A stretch of DNA of 64,000 nt from Klebsiella terrigena (GCF_006539725.1 NZ_BJNO01000004.1:186001-250000), one strand, 5' to 3'; shown: positions 29,562-42,006, numbered from the stretch's first letter. The notes: a model not told the origin generated them from the sequence alone. Made by a program: numbers and translations.

Positions 29562-29585
29562 TACATACATTTATGAATGTATGTA
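29562..29585. promoter_or_regulatory. AcrR operator
   Basis: A 24-bp near-perfect inverted repeat, TACATACATT - TATG - AATGTATGTA, lies 28 bases from the acrR start and 90 bases from the acrA start. It differs by one base from the known E. coli AcrR site. AcrR bound here would block both divergent promoters. Confidence 0.93.
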
Positions 29586-29675
29586 CCATAGCATGACCAT
29601 AATAGAAACACAGTAGTGGGTTTGTGGTCGTTTGAGCCACTGAACAATTTGAAATTGGACACTCGAGGTTTACAT

Positions 29676-30857
29676 ATGAACAAAAACAGAGGGTTAACGC
29701 CTCTGGCGGTCGTTCTGATGCTCTCAGGCAGCTTAGCGCTAACAGGATGTGACGACAAACCGGCTCAACAAGGGGCCCAGCAAATGCCGGAAGTCGGCGT
29801 TGTGACGCTCAAATCCGCACCTCTACAAATCACCACCGAGCTGCCTGGCCGCACCAGTGCATACCGCGTTGCTGAAGTTCGCCCTCAGGTGAGTGGCATT
29901 ATTCTGAAACGTAACTTCACTGAAGGTAGCGATATCCAGGCAGGCGTGTCCCTTTATCAGATCGATCCGGCAACCTATCAGGCCAGCTACGAAAGCGCAA
30001 AAGGCGACTTAGCCAAAGCACAGGCGGCGGCAAACATCGCCCAGCTGACGGTCAAGCGTTACCAGAAACTGTTAGGCACCAAATATATCAGTCAACAAGA
30101 CTACGACACCGCAGTTGCTGACGCTCAGCAGAGCAATGCTGCCGTCGTGGCGGCAAAAGCTGCCGTGGAAACCGCGCGTATTAACCTGGCGTATACCAAA
30201 GTGACTTCGCCTATCAGCGGTCGTATTGGTAAATCGGCAGTGACGGAAGGTGCGCTGGTGCAGAACGGCCAGACCACCGCGCTGGCCACCGTTCAGCAGC
30301 TGGACCCGATCTACGTTGACGTGACCCAGTCGAGCAACGATTTCCTGCGCCTGAAACAGGAGCTGGCAAACGGTAAGCTGAAGCAGGAAAACGGTAAAGC
30401 TAAGGTCGAGCTGGTCACCAGCGATGGTCTGAAGTATCCGCAGGGCGGCACGCTGGAGTTTTCTGATGTGACCGTTGATCAGACCACCGGTTCTATCACT
30501 CTGCGCGCTATCTTCCCGAACCCGGATAACTCCCTGCTGCCAGGTATGTTCGTCCGCGCGCGTTTGCAAGAAGGCACCAACCCTGACGCACTGCTGGTAC
30601 CACAGCAGGGTGTAACCCGCACTCCGCGCGGTGATGCCAGCGTAATGGTGGTGGGCGAAGGCGATAAGGTCGAGGTTCGTCAGGTCACTGCAACGCAGGC
30701 GATTGGCGATAAATGGCTGGTCACTACCGGGGTGAAATCAGGCGATCGCGTCATCGTCACCGGGCTGCAAAAAGTAAAACCAGGCGTGCAGGTGAAAGCG
30801 CAGGAAGTAGCCTCTGACGATAAGCAGCAAGCTGCAAGCAACGCTCAGTCAGAGTAA
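29676..30857 (+). CDS. acrA: AcrA, periplasmic adaptor lipoprotein of the AcrAB-TolC pump
   Basis: This 393-residue membrane-fusion protein has a lipoprotein signal ending LALTGC with acylated Cys25. It then shows the barrel-sandwich lipoyl halves, the alpha-helical hairpin (SYESAKGDLAKAQAAANIAQ onward) and the beta-barrel domain. It bridges AcrB and TolC. Four residues shorter than E. coli at the C-terminus, which is not a functional region. The ATG at 29676 is preceded by GAGG; upstream in-frame residues would break the signal peptide. It forms an operon with acrB, 34 bases downstream. Confidence 0.97.
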   Translation: MNKNRGLTPLAVVLMLSGSLALTGCDDKPAQQGAQQMPEVGVVTLKSAPLQITTELPGRTSAYRVAEVRPQVSGIILKRNFTEGSDIQAGVSLYQIDPATYQASYESAKGDLAKAQAAANIAQLTVKRYQKLLGTKYISQQDYDTAVADAQQSNAAVVAAKAAVETARINLAYTKVTSPISGRIGKSAVTEGALVQNGQTTALATVQQLDPIYVDVTQSSNDFLRLKQELANGKLKQENGKAKVELVTSDGLKYPQGGTLEFSDVTVDQTTGSITLRAIFPNPDNSLLPGMFVRARLQEGTNPDALLVPQQGVTRTPRGDASVMVVGEGDKVEVRQVTATQAIGDKWLVTTGVKSGDRVIVTGLQKVKPGVQVKAQEVASDDKQQAASNAQSE

Positions 30858-30888
30858 ACCAGGTCTTAACTTAAACAGGAGCCGTTAA

Positions 30889-34038
<3,150 letters not shown>

Positions 34039-34050
34039 TCTCTAAACTGA

Positions 34051-34074
34051 GGGCCGCATTTGCGGCCCTTTTTT
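34051..34074 (+). terminator. rho-independent terminator of acrAB
   Basis: GGGCCGCA-TT-TGCGGCCC (34051-34068) is followed by six T (34069-34074). It is a strong intrinsic terminator 12 bases after the acrB stop. Confidence 0.93.
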
Positions 34075-34161
34075 ATCGATGAAAGCGCACACAATGTGAT
34101 TGTTTAGCGGATGTTCTGCTATATAATCAGCAAAGATATGACGTAACCTATTTTTACCAGA

Positions 34162-34296
34162 TTATTCTTCACGGTTTAACCCTTCGGTCTCACTCAGAAT
34201 ATTCTTAATACCAGCGTTATCCGTGGCTGCCGACGGGCGCATGACAAAATAACCTGCTAAACCAATGATCCATAAGGTGTGCTTTGCGATAGCCAT
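34162..34296 (-). CDS. possible unannotated 44-residue small protein
   Basis: On the minus strand an ATG at 34296 opens 44 codons: MAIAKHTLWIIGLAGYFVMR then PSAATDNAGIKNILSETEGL and NREE, ending in TAA. The first 20 residues are hydrophobic enough for a membrane anchor or signal, and the rest is polar. AAGGTG lies directly next to the ATG, so the ribosome binding site is poor or a GTG one codon earlier is used. A TTATTATACC-like -10 lies upstream. I do not recognise the family. It could also be chance in a 474-base gap that otherwise holds only the tomB promoter region. Confidence 0.4.
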   Translation of the reverse strand: MAIAKHTLWIIGLAGYFVMRPSAATDNAGIKNILSETEGLNREE

Positions 34297-34512
34297 CACC
34301 TTGATATGTTGCGGTATAATAAAATCCGATGCGTTAAGATAAATTAAGGGTCATAATTGTAATTTTTCGTAATAGCACGGTGAAATCTGTTTAAGAGTGG
34401 ATTATAGTTAAATCAACAGGATTACAATGTATGTGCCAGGTCTGTTAGTCGTGTTCATCCCACAACGGTGCTTGTTAGTCGTCGTTTAAAACCACTCAAA
34501 AGGGGATGTGTT

Positions 34513-34887
34513 ATGGACGAATACTCGCCAAAAAGACATGATATCGCACAGCTTCGATTTCTCTGCGAAACCCTGTATCATGATTGCCTTGCAAACCTGG
34601 AAGAGAGCAACCACGGGTGGGTCAATGACCCGACGTCGGCTGTCAATCTTCAGCTTAATGAATTGATCGATCACATTGCTACCTTCGCGCTTAATTATAA
34701 AATTAAGTACGCTGAGGATAATAAACTGATTGCTCAGCTCGATGAATACCTTGATGACACTTTCATGTTGTTTAGCAGCTACGGCATTAACAGCGTAGAC
34801 CTGCAGAAATGGCGTAAATCGGGAAATCGGTTATTCCGTTGTTTTGTTAACGCCAGCCGGGAAAATCCGGCAAGTCTTTCTTGTTAG
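34513..34887 (+). CDS. tomB: TomB, antitoxin/modulator of Hha
   Basis: This 124-residue protein has the same length as E. coli TomB/YbaJ, starting [20 protein letters not shown] and ending in a Cys. In E. coli TomB counters Hha toxicity and affects biofilm formation. AGGGG precedes the ATG by eight bases; an upstream in-frame start is not supported. It is followed by hha after 26 bases, forming the conserved tomB-hha operon. Confidence 0.96.
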   Translation: MDEYSPKRHDIAQLRFLCETLYHDCLANLEESNHGWVNDPTSAVNLQLNELIDHIATFALNYKIKYAEDNKLIAQLDEYLDDTFMLFSSYGINSVDLQKWRKSGNRLFRCFVNASRENPASLSC

Positions 34888-34913
34888 TATTATTACAATC
34901 TAAAGGTGAATTT

Positions 34914-35132
34914 ATGTCTGGTGAACCATTAACCAAAACAGACTATTTGATGCGCTTACGCCGTTGTCAGACAATTGATACGCTGGAACGCGTAATTGAA
35001 AAAAATAAATACGAACTTCCGGACAACGAACTGGCTGTATTTTACTCAGCGGCCGATCACCGTCTTGCCGAATTGACCATGAATAAGCTCTACGACAAAA
35101 TCCCGACGTCGGTATGGAAATTCATTCGCTAA
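34914..35132 (+). CDS. hha: Hha, H-NS-associated nucleoid modulator
   Basis: This 72-residue protein is almost identical to E. coli Hha ([39 protein letters not shown]). Hha lacks DNA-binding residues of its own and binds H-NS to silence AT-rich horizontally acquired genes. The ATG at 34914 gives the family length; AGGTGA lies upstream. It is co-transcribed with tomB. Confidence 0.97.
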   Translation: MSGEPLTKTDYLMRLRRCQTIDTLERVIEKNKYELPDNELAVFYSAADHRLAELTMNKLYDKIPTSVWKFIR

Positions 35133-35281
35133 TTCATTTCAGGTAACGACCAGGCGGTAATCAGCCCCCTCCCCTCACTTCGGGTATATTTGTGATATTA
35201 CTCGCATAAATAGCCAAACGGCGTATCTGAAACCGGTTTCTTTTTTATACTGTGGCCCACCCGCTATTTGAGGAAAGCCCC

Positions 35282-35848
35282 ATGAGTGAAGAGAAGCTTA
35301 AGATGATCGCCGGAGAGCTGTATCAGCCCGGAGATGCGACGCTACGCGCGGATCGCCTGCATGCCAGGCAGGAGCTGCATCGCTACAACCATTCGGCGCC
35401 GGAAGAACGTGAACTCCGCAAAAACTGTCTGACAGCGTTATTTGGTCAGGCGGGTGATGCCTGGATTGAGCCCACCTTCCGCTGTGACTATGGTTACAAT
35501 ATTTATCTCGGCAGTAATTTCTACGCTAATTTCGACTGCGTCATGCTCGACGTCTGCCCGATAAGGATCGGCGATAACTGCATGTTGGCACCCGGCGTAC
35601 ATATCTATACCGCCACCCATCCTCTTGATGCGGTCGAGCGCAACAGCGGCAGAGAGTACGGTAAACCGGTCACCATCGGGAATAACGTCTGGATTGGCGG
35701 GCGCGCCGTGATTAACCCTGGCGTGACGATTGGCGATAACGCCGTCATCGCCTCCGGGGCCGTGGTCGTCAAAGACGTTCCGCCGAATGCGGTTGTTGGC
35801 GGTAATCCCGCGCAAATCATCAGGATGCTGGAAGCTGAAAAAGAGTAA
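35282..35848 (+). CDS. maa: Maa, maltose O-acetyltransferase
   Basis: This 188-residue trimeric acyltransferase has a left-handed beta-helix of hexapeptide repeats ([56 protein letters not shown]). The catalytic His is in [11 protein letters not shown]. It acetylates maltose, glucose or other sugars with acetyl-CoA, possibly as a detoxification step. The ATG at 35282 gives the family length; ten extra in-frame residues upstream are not supported. Confidence 0.94.
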   Translation: MSEEKLKMIAGELYQPGDATLRADRLHARQELHRYNHSAPEERELRKNCLTALFGQAGDAWIEPTFRCDYGYNIYLGSNFYANFDCVMLDVCPIRIGDNCMLAPGVHIYTATHPLDAVERNSGREYGKPVTIGNNVWIGGRAVINPGVTIGDNAVIASGAVVVKDVPPNAVVGGNPAQIIRMLEAEKE

Positions 35849-35946
35849 CTGTTATGCTTTTCCGCAACTGATCTGTTACTTTTCCATCTGATTCCCGCAA
35901 CATAAAATAGCCTTCAGGCTGGGCCTTAGTAGAATTCGGGGACAAA

Positions 35947-36414
35947 ATGACAGAAATACAGCAACTGCTGACCAATACCATTGATGAGCTCAATGTGAAA
36001 GAGAAGCGCGACAACCGTCCGCGCTTCAGTATCAGTTTTATTCGCAATCATCCGTGGCTGTTCGTCGCGATGTACGCCGCCTTTGCTGCGACCTTCGTCG
36101 TCATGTTCACCTCAGAGACGCTGGTAGATTCCGTATGGCTACTGGTGGTGCTGTTTGTCCTGCTGAACGGCTTCTTTTTCTTTGACGTCTATCCGCGCTA
36201 TCGCTACGAAGATATCGACGTCCTGGACTTTCGCGTCTGCTACAACGGCGAATGGTACAATACCCGCTTCGTCCCGCCTCAGCTGATCGAACGGATCCTG
36301 CAGTCGCCGCGCGTAGCGGGCGAGCAGAAAACGCAGCTGCAAAAAATGATTGATACCAAAGGCGAGCTGTCGTTCTACGATGTCTTCAGCCTGACCCGCG
36401 GCGGCACTGCCTGA
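35947..36414 (+). CDS. ylaC: YlaC, inner membrane protein
   Basis: This 155-residue protein matches E. coli YlaC across its length. It has two adjacent hydrophobic segments ([17 protein letters not shown] and [20 protein letters not shown]) and the conserved [20 protein letters not shown] block. The function is unknown. Its last 29 bases overlap the end of the convergent MocR-type gene. Confidence 0.93.
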   Translation: MTEIQQLLTNTIDELNVKEKRDNRPRFSISFIRNHPWLFVAMYAAFAATFVVMFTSETLVDSVWLLVVLFVLLNGFFFFDVYPRYRYEDIDVLDFRVCYNGEWYNTRFVPPQLIERILQSPRVAGEQKTQLQKMIDTKGELSFYDVFSLTRGGTA

Positions 36415-37843
36415 TAAGACGATTTAACGTCCGCAGCGCCGGAGCAAAATGCGAAGCGGACGTATTGCCATATCCCAGCACCAGCCCGCTTCGCGCGCGC
36501 CGTGCGTCCAGATAGAAGCGGCTTAACGCCGCAGGGGCCTGCTGAAACTGGCGGGCCTGCTCAACCACCGCCACATCATCAATCCCCTCAACGGCGACCG
36601 TCAGGTGCAGCCCGCCCTCGCCGCCGAGAATGTCACAAGGCTGGGTCAGCTCCCTGGCCAGGGCATCGCGTAACTGCAGCTGACGCTTACGATACAAACG
36701 GCGCATAGCGGCCAGATGACGGGCATAGTGGCCCTCTTCGATGAAGAGCGCCAGCGCCCGCTGTTCAGCCCGATGGCCGCCCCGCAGCAGCGCGCTAACC
36801 GCCCCCTGAGCCGCGGCGGCCAGCGCCGGCGGCATGACCACAAAACCAATCCGCAGCGCCGGGAACAGCGTTTTGCTGAACGTACCGAGATAGACCACCG
36901 GCGCGTCTTTTACCATTCCCAGCATCGCCGGGATCGGCTCACCGCTGTAGCGAAACTCGCTATCGTAGTCATCTTCCACGATCCAGGCATTATGCTGGCG
37001 CGCGTACTCCAGCAGCGCCAGACGTCGCCCGGCGCTCATCACCGCTCCGCATGGATACTGGTGCGAAGGGGAAGTGAAAATGAGCCTCGGCGTTTCGCCC
37101 TCATCCACCTCCGGACGCATGCCTTCGCTGTCGACCGCCATCCCCTTCACCCGCAGCCCGGCCTTCAGAAACACGCTTTTGGCGCCTAAATAGCCCGGCT
37201 CCTCTACCCAGGCGGTGTCACCAGCGACGCTCAGCAGGTGGGTACACAGATTGACTCCCTCGAGCGCGCCTTCGGTAATAACAATCTGCCGGGCATCGCA
37301 GCGAATACCGCGCGATAGCGCCAGGTGGCGCACGATAGCCTCCCGCAGCGCCAGCTCCCCCGCCGCATCACCGTAGCCCAGCAGCGTGCTGCCCTCTTCG
37401 CGCAGGACGCGATCGAGCAGGCGTCGCCAAATGGAGAGAGGAAAGTAGTTAACCGCCGGCGTACCGGGAGTAAAGGCCAGCGCAGGAGAGTCGCGCCGGG
37501 CCCCCGCCGGGAGCGCCAGCAGCCGTTCCGGCAGCGCAATCGCCGGTAGCGTAACCTTGCTCTCCTGCGCAGAGCTCAGCGCCGCCACGTGCGTCCCCTG
37601 TCGGCTGCGCAGCAAGTAGCCCTCCATCGCCAGCTGCTCCAGCGCCGCGTTAACCGTGTTGCGCGACAGATTGAGCCAGCTGGCGATGGCGCGTGAGCCA
37701 GGCAGACGGCTGCCTCCTGCCAGAGTGCCCTGCAAAATAGCGCCACGCAGCGCGTGGTACAGCGCCCGCTGCAGCGTCTCATCGCCCCTGTCGCGCAGGG
37801 CATGTTCCAGTAAAGTGAAAAAGGCATCGTCAGGGATATTCAT
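36386..37843 (-). CDS. MocR/PdxR-type GntR regulator with aminotransferase domain
   Basis: This 485-residue protein joins an N-terminal GntR winged helix ([40 protein letters not shown]) to a fold-type I aminotransferase domain with the PLP-binding Lys324 ([15 protein letters not shown]). Such MocR regulators sense PLP or a PLP adduct. Its start is 101 bases from a divergent GNAT gene, which is the most likely target. I chose the ATG at 37843 (MNIPDDAFF); 14 upstream residues would run into the operator-like palindrome. The 3' end overlaps ylaC. The specific ligand is unknown. Confidence 0.88.
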   Translation of the reverse strand: MNIPDDAFFTLLEHALRDRGDETLQRALYHALRGAILQGTLAGGSRLPGSRAIASWLNLSRNTVNAALEQLAMEGYLLRSRQGTHVAALSSAQESKVTLPAIALPERLLALPAGARRDSPALAFTPGTPAVNYFPLSIWRRLLDRVLREEGSTLLGYGDAAGELALREAIVRHLALSRGIRCDARQIVITEGALEGVNLCTHLLSVAGDTAWVEEPGYLGAKSVFLKAGLRVKGMAVDSEGMRPEVDEGETPRLIFTSPSHQYPCGAVMSAGRRLALLEYARQHNAWIVEDDYDSEFRYSGEPIPAMLGMVKDAPVVYLGTFSKTLFPALRIGFVVMPPALAAAAQGAVSALLRGGHRAEQRALALFIEEGHYARHLAAMRRLYRKRQLQLRDALARELTQPCDILGGEGGLHLTVAVEGIDDVAVVEQARQFQQAPAALSRFYLDARRARSGLVLGYGNTSASHFAPALRTLNRLIRQCRRGSG

Positions 37844-37860
37844 TGCGGCTCCTCGTGGCA

Positions 37861-37894
37861 CCATAAAAATATAGTTCAATGGCACTTTTTATGG
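37861..37894. promoter_or_regulatory. inverted repeat, candidate MocR operator
   Basis: CCATAAAAA (37861-37869) and TTTTTATGG (37886-37894) form a perfect 9-base inverted repeat with a 16-base spacer. It lies centrally between the divergent MocR-type gene and the GNAT gene. A GTTCA/TGGAAC motif overlaps it. The role is inferred from position and symmetry. Confidence 0.5.
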
Positions 37895-37944
37895 AACCAG
37901 CAAGGCCTTAGTCTCAGCGCATACGTCCATATAAGGAAAGCAAA

Positions 37945-38655
37945 ATGAGTCAGCATAACCACTTCGGCCAACCCATTGGCGATGCCCTGCCCGACTGGCA
38001 GCCGCGTCCCGCTCCGCAGCGGCACACCCTGCAAGGACGCCTCTGTTATCTGGAGCCGCTGGCCGGGAAGCACGCTGAGGCGCTCTTCGCCGCCCATCAG
38101 CTGGCCCCGGATACGCGCAGCTGGACCTGGCTGCTGCGTGAGCCTGATAGCAGCGTCGAAGAGTTTAGCGCATGGGTAGCCAGCGTAGCCGAGCTTAGCG
38201 ACCCGCTTCATTTTGCGGTGATTGACCGCCAGACGCGACTGCCCGTCGGCTCGCTGGCGCTGATGAGAATTGATGCAAATAATGGCGTTATCGAGGTGGG
38301 GCACGTGCATTTTTCGCCGCTGCTTAGCCGAACGGCAATGGCTACCGAAGCGCACTGGCTGCTGATGCGCTACGCGTTTGATACCCTCGGCTATCGCCGC
38401 TACGAATGGAAATGCAACAGTCTGAACGAGCCTTCACGTCGGGCGGCGCGGCGACTAGGTTTTCACTATGAGGGGCGCTTTCGTCAGGCGCTGGTGATAA
38501 AGGGCCACAACCGGGATACCGACTGGTTTTCGATAATCGATGCGGAGTGGCCGCAGATTGATAGCGCTATGCAGAGATGGCTGGCCAGCGACAACTTCAG
38601 CGCCGATGGCCAGCAGATCCGTACCCTGGAGAGCCTTCGCTCTCAGGCAGGCTAG
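37945..38655 (+). CDS. GNAT-family N-acetyltransferase (RimJ/RimL-like)
   Basis: This 236-residue protein has the RimJ/RimL-type GNAT core. It shows [19 protein letters not shown], a beta-strand [20 protein letters not shown] and the acetyl-CoA loop region [20 protein letters not shown]. It ends with the typical [20 protein letters not shown] and [12 protein letters not shown]. The substrate is unknown; relatives modify amino acids, peptides or ribosomal proteins. It is divergent from the MocR regulator, which may control it. Its stop overlaps the convergent rpmJ2 stop by four bases. Confidence 0.88.
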   Translation: MSQHNHFGQPIGDALPDWQPRPAPQRHTLQGRLCYLEPLAGKHAEALFAAHQLAPDTRSWTWLLREPDSSVEEFSAWVASVAELSDPLHFAVIDRQTRLPVGSLALMRIDANNGVIEVGHVHFSPLLSRTAMATEAHWLLMRYAFDTLGYRRYEWKCNSLNEPSRRAARRLGFHYEGRFRQALVIKGHNRDTDWFSIIDAEWPQIDSAMQRWLASDNFSADGQQIRTLESLRSQAG

Positions 38656-38792
38656 CGCCTTTTTTTCCGCCCCTGCACGGCCTTAAAGCGGGGGTTACTT
38701 TTGCAGATGACGTACAGACGCCCTTTGCGTTTGACTATCTGGCAGTCCGGATGGCGCTGTTTGGCGCTGCGTAACGAATTAAGCACCTGCAT
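38652..38792 (-). CDS. rpmJ2: RpmJ2 (YkgO), zinc-free 50S ribosomal protein L36 paralogue
   Basis: This 46-residue protein reads [20 protein letters not shown] then [20 protein letters not shown] and GRKKRR, nearly identical to E. coli YkgO. It keeps only two of the four zinc-ribbon positions of the standard L36, so it does not need zinc. Its ATG lies two bases downstream of the rpmE2 stop, so they form one operon, expressed under zinc starvation in relatives. Confidence 0.95.
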   Translation of the reverse strand: MQVLNSLRSAKQRHPDCQIVKRKGRLYVICKSNPRFKAVQGRKKRR

Positions 38793-38794
38793 GG

Positions 38795-39055
38795 CTAGCT
38801 CCTTTTCGCGTCAATAAAGCCGCCGAAACGCTGGCGGAAACGGGCGGTGCTCCCCTCACTGGAGAAGGTTTTCTGCTTACCGGTGTAGTACGGGTGCGAT
38901 TTGGAGGAGACGTCAACCGGCACGTACGGATAGGTCACCCCTTCCAGATCGATCTCACGCTCGGTTTTTATCGTCGAACCCACTTTAAAATATTCATTAG
39001 CGCTGGTGTCGTGAAACACAACGGTGCGGTAATGCGGATGAATATTCGCTTTCAT
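38795..39055 (-). CDS. rpmE2: RpmE2 (YkgM), zinc-free type B 50S ribosomal protein L31
   Basis: This 86-residue L31 type B protein starts [20 protein letters not shown] and ends [14 protein letters not shown]. It has no cysteine ligands, unlike zinc-binding RpmE. Under zinc limitation it replaces L31 and frees zinc from ribosomes. The ATG at 39055 gives the family length. A Zur-like palindrome lies about 20 bases upstream. Confidence 0.96.
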   Translation of the reverse strand: MKANIHPHYRTVVFHDTSANEYFKVGSTIKTEREIDLEGVTYPYVPVDVSSKSHPYYTGKQKTFSSEGSTARFRQRFGGFIDAKRS

Positions 39056-39073
39056 GATGACCTCATTCGATAC

Positions 39074-39086
39074 GTTATAACATAAC
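39074..39086 (-). promoter_or_regulatory. Zur-box-like palindrome upstream of rpmE2
   Basis: GTTAT-AAC-ATAAC at 39074-39086 matches the core of the enterobacterial Zur operator (GTTATA...TATAAC type). It sits at the expected place for repression of rpmE2-rpmJ2 by zinc-loaded Zur. The assignment rests on motif and context. Confidence 0.65.
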
Positions 39087-39173
39087 AACAAGGTTACGCC
39101 GGTAAACAACAAAGATCAACCATGAACAGCAAAGGGATTTAGGCGGCGGGCTGAGACGCCCGTCCGCTGGCTA

Positions 39174-40247
39174 TCAGGGATTCAGCTGATGGGCAAGCGC
39201 GCGCAGCTGCTCGGCAATGGCCTGCAGGTTCTTCCCCTGCTCCATTTTGGGCCCGGTAGAGTGACGTACCACCAGCCGCGCCGGAAGAATGGAGGAGGTG
39301 TTCAGCTTTTCGCTATCGCCGCTGTCCAGGATGCGGCGCACGGCCTCTTTCCCCTGTAAATCGAGATCCAGTGAAACGGTGGTTAGCGCCGGATAGAAGA
39401 AGGAGCTTTCATAGGTGTCATCATAGCCAATGACCGACTTCTCACCGGGGATCGGCACCTGATGCTGATGGAAAGCGCTCAATACCCCCAGCGCCATCTG
39501 GTCGTTGCCGACCAGCACCGCGCTAAATTTCGGCGTCTCGCGCAGCATCTGTAAAGCCCCGGCATAGCCGCTTTGCGCATCCCAGTTGCCGCGGATCACC
39601 GTTACCGGCTGCAGGCCATAGCCCTCCAGCGTTTCAAGCCAGCTTTTCAGCCTCAGCCTGGCCGATACGGAGCTTTCCGGGCCGGCCAGCAGCGCAATTT
39701 CACGGTGGCCCATCTCATAGAGATATTTCACGCTCGCACGGGTGCCGTCGGCCGGGTTAAACGAAACGTTAAACACCGAGCTGTAGGGATCAACGTCTAA
39801 AAACAAACATACGATGTCATCATTGTCAGCGGCGATTTTCTGCGCCTGTTCGGTATCCAGAGGGACGTTAATGATCACCTTGTCTACCAGCTGAGACTTC
39901 AGCTCGTTGAGCGAATCCTGGATACTTTGGTTGACGCTCTCATCAATCATTGAGATCAGCACCTGATACCCTTCAACGTTAGCGTAGCGTTTCACCGCCG
40001 CCGCCACCTGCGAAGGCGCGTGCAGCGCGAGCGAAATGGTCACCAGACCCACGGTCCGACTTTGCTTACCCACCAGCTGCTGAGCCAGGCGATTTGGCAC
40101 GTAGCGCAGCAGCTCAATAGATTTCTCCACCTTGTGACGCGTGGCTTCGGATACATTGGCAGATTTATTCAGTACCCTGGACACCGTCTGATAAGAGACC
40201 CCCGCATGGCGAGCGACATCTTCTAAGGTTGCACTTTTAGACTTCAT
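39174..40247 (-). CDS. ganR: GanR-like LacI-family repressor of the galactan cluster
   Basis: This 357-residue regulator is strikingly similar to LacI. The HTH reads EDVARHAGVSYQTVSRVLNK, with the same recognition residues as LacI (Tyr-Gln...Arg, here 19, 20, 24), and the hinge is RLAQQLVGKQSRTVGL. The sugar-binding domain keeps SLALHAPSQ, LLAGPESSVSARLRL, GNDQMALG and VIGYDD. It is divergent from the ganL porin gene, with two operator-like sites between. Likely inducers are galactose or galacto-oligosaccharides. The symbol follows the Dickeya gan locus; assignment is by context. Confidence 0.85.
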   Translation of the reverse strand: MKSKSATLEDVARHAGVSYQTVSRVLNKSANVSEATRHKVEKSIELLRYVPNRLAQQLVGKQSRTVGLVTISLALHAPSQVAAAVKRYANVEGYQVLISMIDESVNQSIQDSLNELKSQLVDKVIINVPLDTEQAQKIAADNDDIVCLFLDVDPYSSVFNVSFNPADGTRASVKYLYEMGHREIALLAGPESSVSARLRLKSWLETLEGYGLQPVTVIRGNWDAQSGYAGALQMLRETPKFSAVLVGNDQMALGVLSAFHQHQVPIPGEKSVIGYDDTYESSFFYPALTTVSLDLDLQGKEAVRRILDSGDSEKLNTSSILPARLVVRHSTGPKMEQGKNLQAIAEQLRALAHQLNP

Positions 40248-40343
40248 GGTCCGGTTCCTTATGTTGTTATCCCTGGATTGTAACAGGGGCTCTTTGAAAA
40301 AACGCTCCCCGCGACGTTCCCCGGCGAAAAACTGTCAGAAAAA

Positions 40344-40361
40344 GTATTACGCTCACAATAC
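40344..40361. promoter_or_regulatory. candidate GanR operator O1
   Basis: GTATTACGCTCACAATAC is an imperfect palindrome, 97 bases upstream of ganR. Its reverse complement contains ATTGTGAGCG, the left half of the lac operator, which fits the LacI-identical recognition helix of GanR. Related sites occur at 40478-40496 and 49597-49613. Confidence 0.6.
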
Positions 40362-40365
40362 ATCA

Positions 40366-40387
40366 AATTGTGAATGGACTCACCGAC
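40366..40387 (+). promoter_or_regulatory. CRP-like site upstream of ganL
   Basis: TGTGA-ATGGAC-TCACC (40369-40384) matches the CRP core TGTGA-N6-TCACA except for the last base. It lies 130-150 bases upstream of the ganL ATG and next to O1, consistent with catabolite control of the divergent ganR/ganL promoters. Confidence 0.6.
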
Positions 40388-40477
40388 CGTAACAAAATAC
40401 GCAGTTTTATTTGCAGTTAGTCACACTATCGCGATCGTTCATTTGCCTGAACTTACGTTTAGGCATTTTATGACATC

Positions 40478-40496
40478 GTTAATGTGAACGTAATAC
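40478..40496. promoter_or_regulatory. candidate GanR operator O2
   Basis: GTTAATGTGAACGTAATAC is the reverse-oriented match to O1 (shared GTGARCGTAATAC core), 20 bases upstream of the ganL ATG. Its position would block transcription of ganL. The site is predicted from similarity among three copies in the cluster. Confidence 0.55.
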
Positions 40497-40516
40497 AAAA
40501 CAATAAGAGGATAGAC

Positions 40517-41788
40517 ATGAACACTACGCTGCGCACTCTTTCTGCTGCGTTAACCGCCGCGCTGATTTCACCCACCGTAATCGCGGCCACCGCTACGGTT
40601 CCGGGTATCGATTTTCATGGTTATATGCGCGCCGGGGTTGGGGTCTCCGGTGATGGAAGCCTCGCCGAATGGCAAAAGAATAAGATTGGCCGCCTGGGCA
40701 ACGAATCCGATACCTACGGCGAGCTGGAGCTCGGCTCAGAAGTCTATAAAAAGGACGACGTCAGCTTCTACCTTGATAGCATGGTCAGCATGGTGTCAGA
40801 CGGCTCCAACGATAACGAAACCACGCTTAACGACGATGCGCAGTTTGGCCTGCGCCAGCTCAACCTGCAGATTAAAGGCCTGGTCCCGGGCGACCCGAAT
40901 GCGGTGATATGGGGCGGTAAACGCTATTACCAGCGCCACGACCTGCACATCATTGATACCAAATACTGGAACATTTCCGGCTCCGGTGCCGGGCTCGAAA
41001 ACTACACTCTGGGCCCGGGCGCGGTCTCATTCGCATGGATCCGCGGCGACGCTAACGACGTCGACTACCGCGTCGATGGCGACAGCAACGTCAATATTAA
41101 CTACCTCGATCTGCGCTACGCCGGCTGGAAACCGTGGTCCGGCTCGTGGACCGAATTCGGTATCGACTATGCCATGCCGAACACCACCAAAAAGCAGGAC
41201 AGCTACGGCGGACTCTACGATGCTGAAAACGGCGTCATGCTGACCGGTGAGATAAGCCAGGATATGCTGGGCGGTTATAACAAGCTGGTGCTGCAGTACG
41301 CCAATAAAGGGCTGGCGCAAAATATGGTCTCCCAGGGCGGCGGCTGGTACGACATGTGGAACTACGTCAACGACGCCAGCGGCTATCGCGTTATCAATAC
41401 CGGCCTGATCCCGATTACCGAGAAGTTCTCCATTAACCACGTTCTGACCTGGGGTTCCGCCGACGACATCACCGACTACACCAATAAAACGCGGATGCTT
41501 TCTCTCGTCGCCCGCGGACAGTATCAATTTACGGAGTACGTACGGCTGATCGGCGAGGTGGGCGGGTTCTACCAGAAAGATAGCTACAAGAACAATACCG
41601 ACTACAAGCAGGCGGGTGAGAAGTACACCATTGCGCTAGGCCTCGCCGACGGTCCTGACTTTATGTCGCGCCCGGAGCTGCGTATTTTTGCCTCCTACCT
41701 GAATGATTCCGAGCACGGTAAGCCGTTTGAAGATCAGACTGCCAGCAACACGTGGAACTTTGGTGTCCAGGTCGAAGCCTGGTGGTAA
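40517..41788 (+). CDS. ganL: GanL, LamB-family outer membrane porin
   Basis: This 423-residue beta-barrel porin has a signal peptide (MNTTLRTLSAALTAALISPT, cleavage near VIAA-TATVPG) and the LamB start GIDFHGYMRAGVGVSGDG. It shows the family motif WGGKRYYQRHDLHIIDTKYW and the C-terminal NFGVQVEAWW ending in aromatic Trp, required for barrel assembly. It should admit galacto-oligosaccharides into the periplasm, by analogy with Dickeya GanL. The ATG at 40517 follows AAGAGGA. A terminator follows the gene. Confidence 0.9.
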   Translation: MNTTLRTLSAALTAALISPTVIAATATVPGIDFHGYMRAGVGVSGDGSLAEWQKNKIGRLGNESDTYGELELGSEVYKKDDVSFYLDSMVSMVSDGSNDNETTLNDDAQFGLRQLNLQIKGLVPGDPNAVIWGGKRYYQRHDLHIIDTKYWNISGSGAGLENYTLGPGAVSFAWIRGDANDVDYRVDGDSNVNINYLDLRYAGWKPWSGSWTEFGIDYAMPNTTKKQDSYGGLYDAENGVMLTGEISQDMLGGYNKLVLQYANKGLAQNMVSQGGGWYDMWNYVNDASGYRVINTGLIPITEKFSINHVLTWGSADDITDYTNKTRMLSLVARGQYQFTEYVRLIGEVGGFYQKDSYKNNTDYKQAGEKYTIALGLADGPDFMSRPELRIFASYLNDSEHGKPFEDQTASNTWNFGVQVEAWW

Positions 41789-41972
41789 TAAATATCGCGT
41801 AATATCGTTTTATCTCCAGCTGTAAGGTTGTTAATTACCCTCCGGTAATGAGTATTGCCATTGCTATTTTAATATCCTGAATAATTCTGGTCGCAGGACG
41901 GCGGCAGGCATGAAAGCGTTTTTTAACGACAGCAGCTGCCCACCTATGGCGTGAAATATGCGGCGTATATCA

Positions 41973-42004
41973 GGGATAACTCACCGTTGAGTTATCCCTT
42001 TTTT
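41973..42004 (+). terminator. rho-independent terminator of ganL
   Basis: GGGATAACTCA and TGAGTTATCCC form a stem (41973-41998) around a CCGT loop, followed by six T. It lies 184 bases after the ganL stop, immediately before the 3' end of the convergent EIIB gene. Confidence 0.9.
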
Positions 42005-42006
42005 AT

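Noticed and set aside
37861..37885. upstream in-frame start for the MocR-type gene (14 extra residues)
   Set aside because: It would place coding sequence inside the probable operator and lacks a ribosome binding site; the ATG at 37843 fits the family start.
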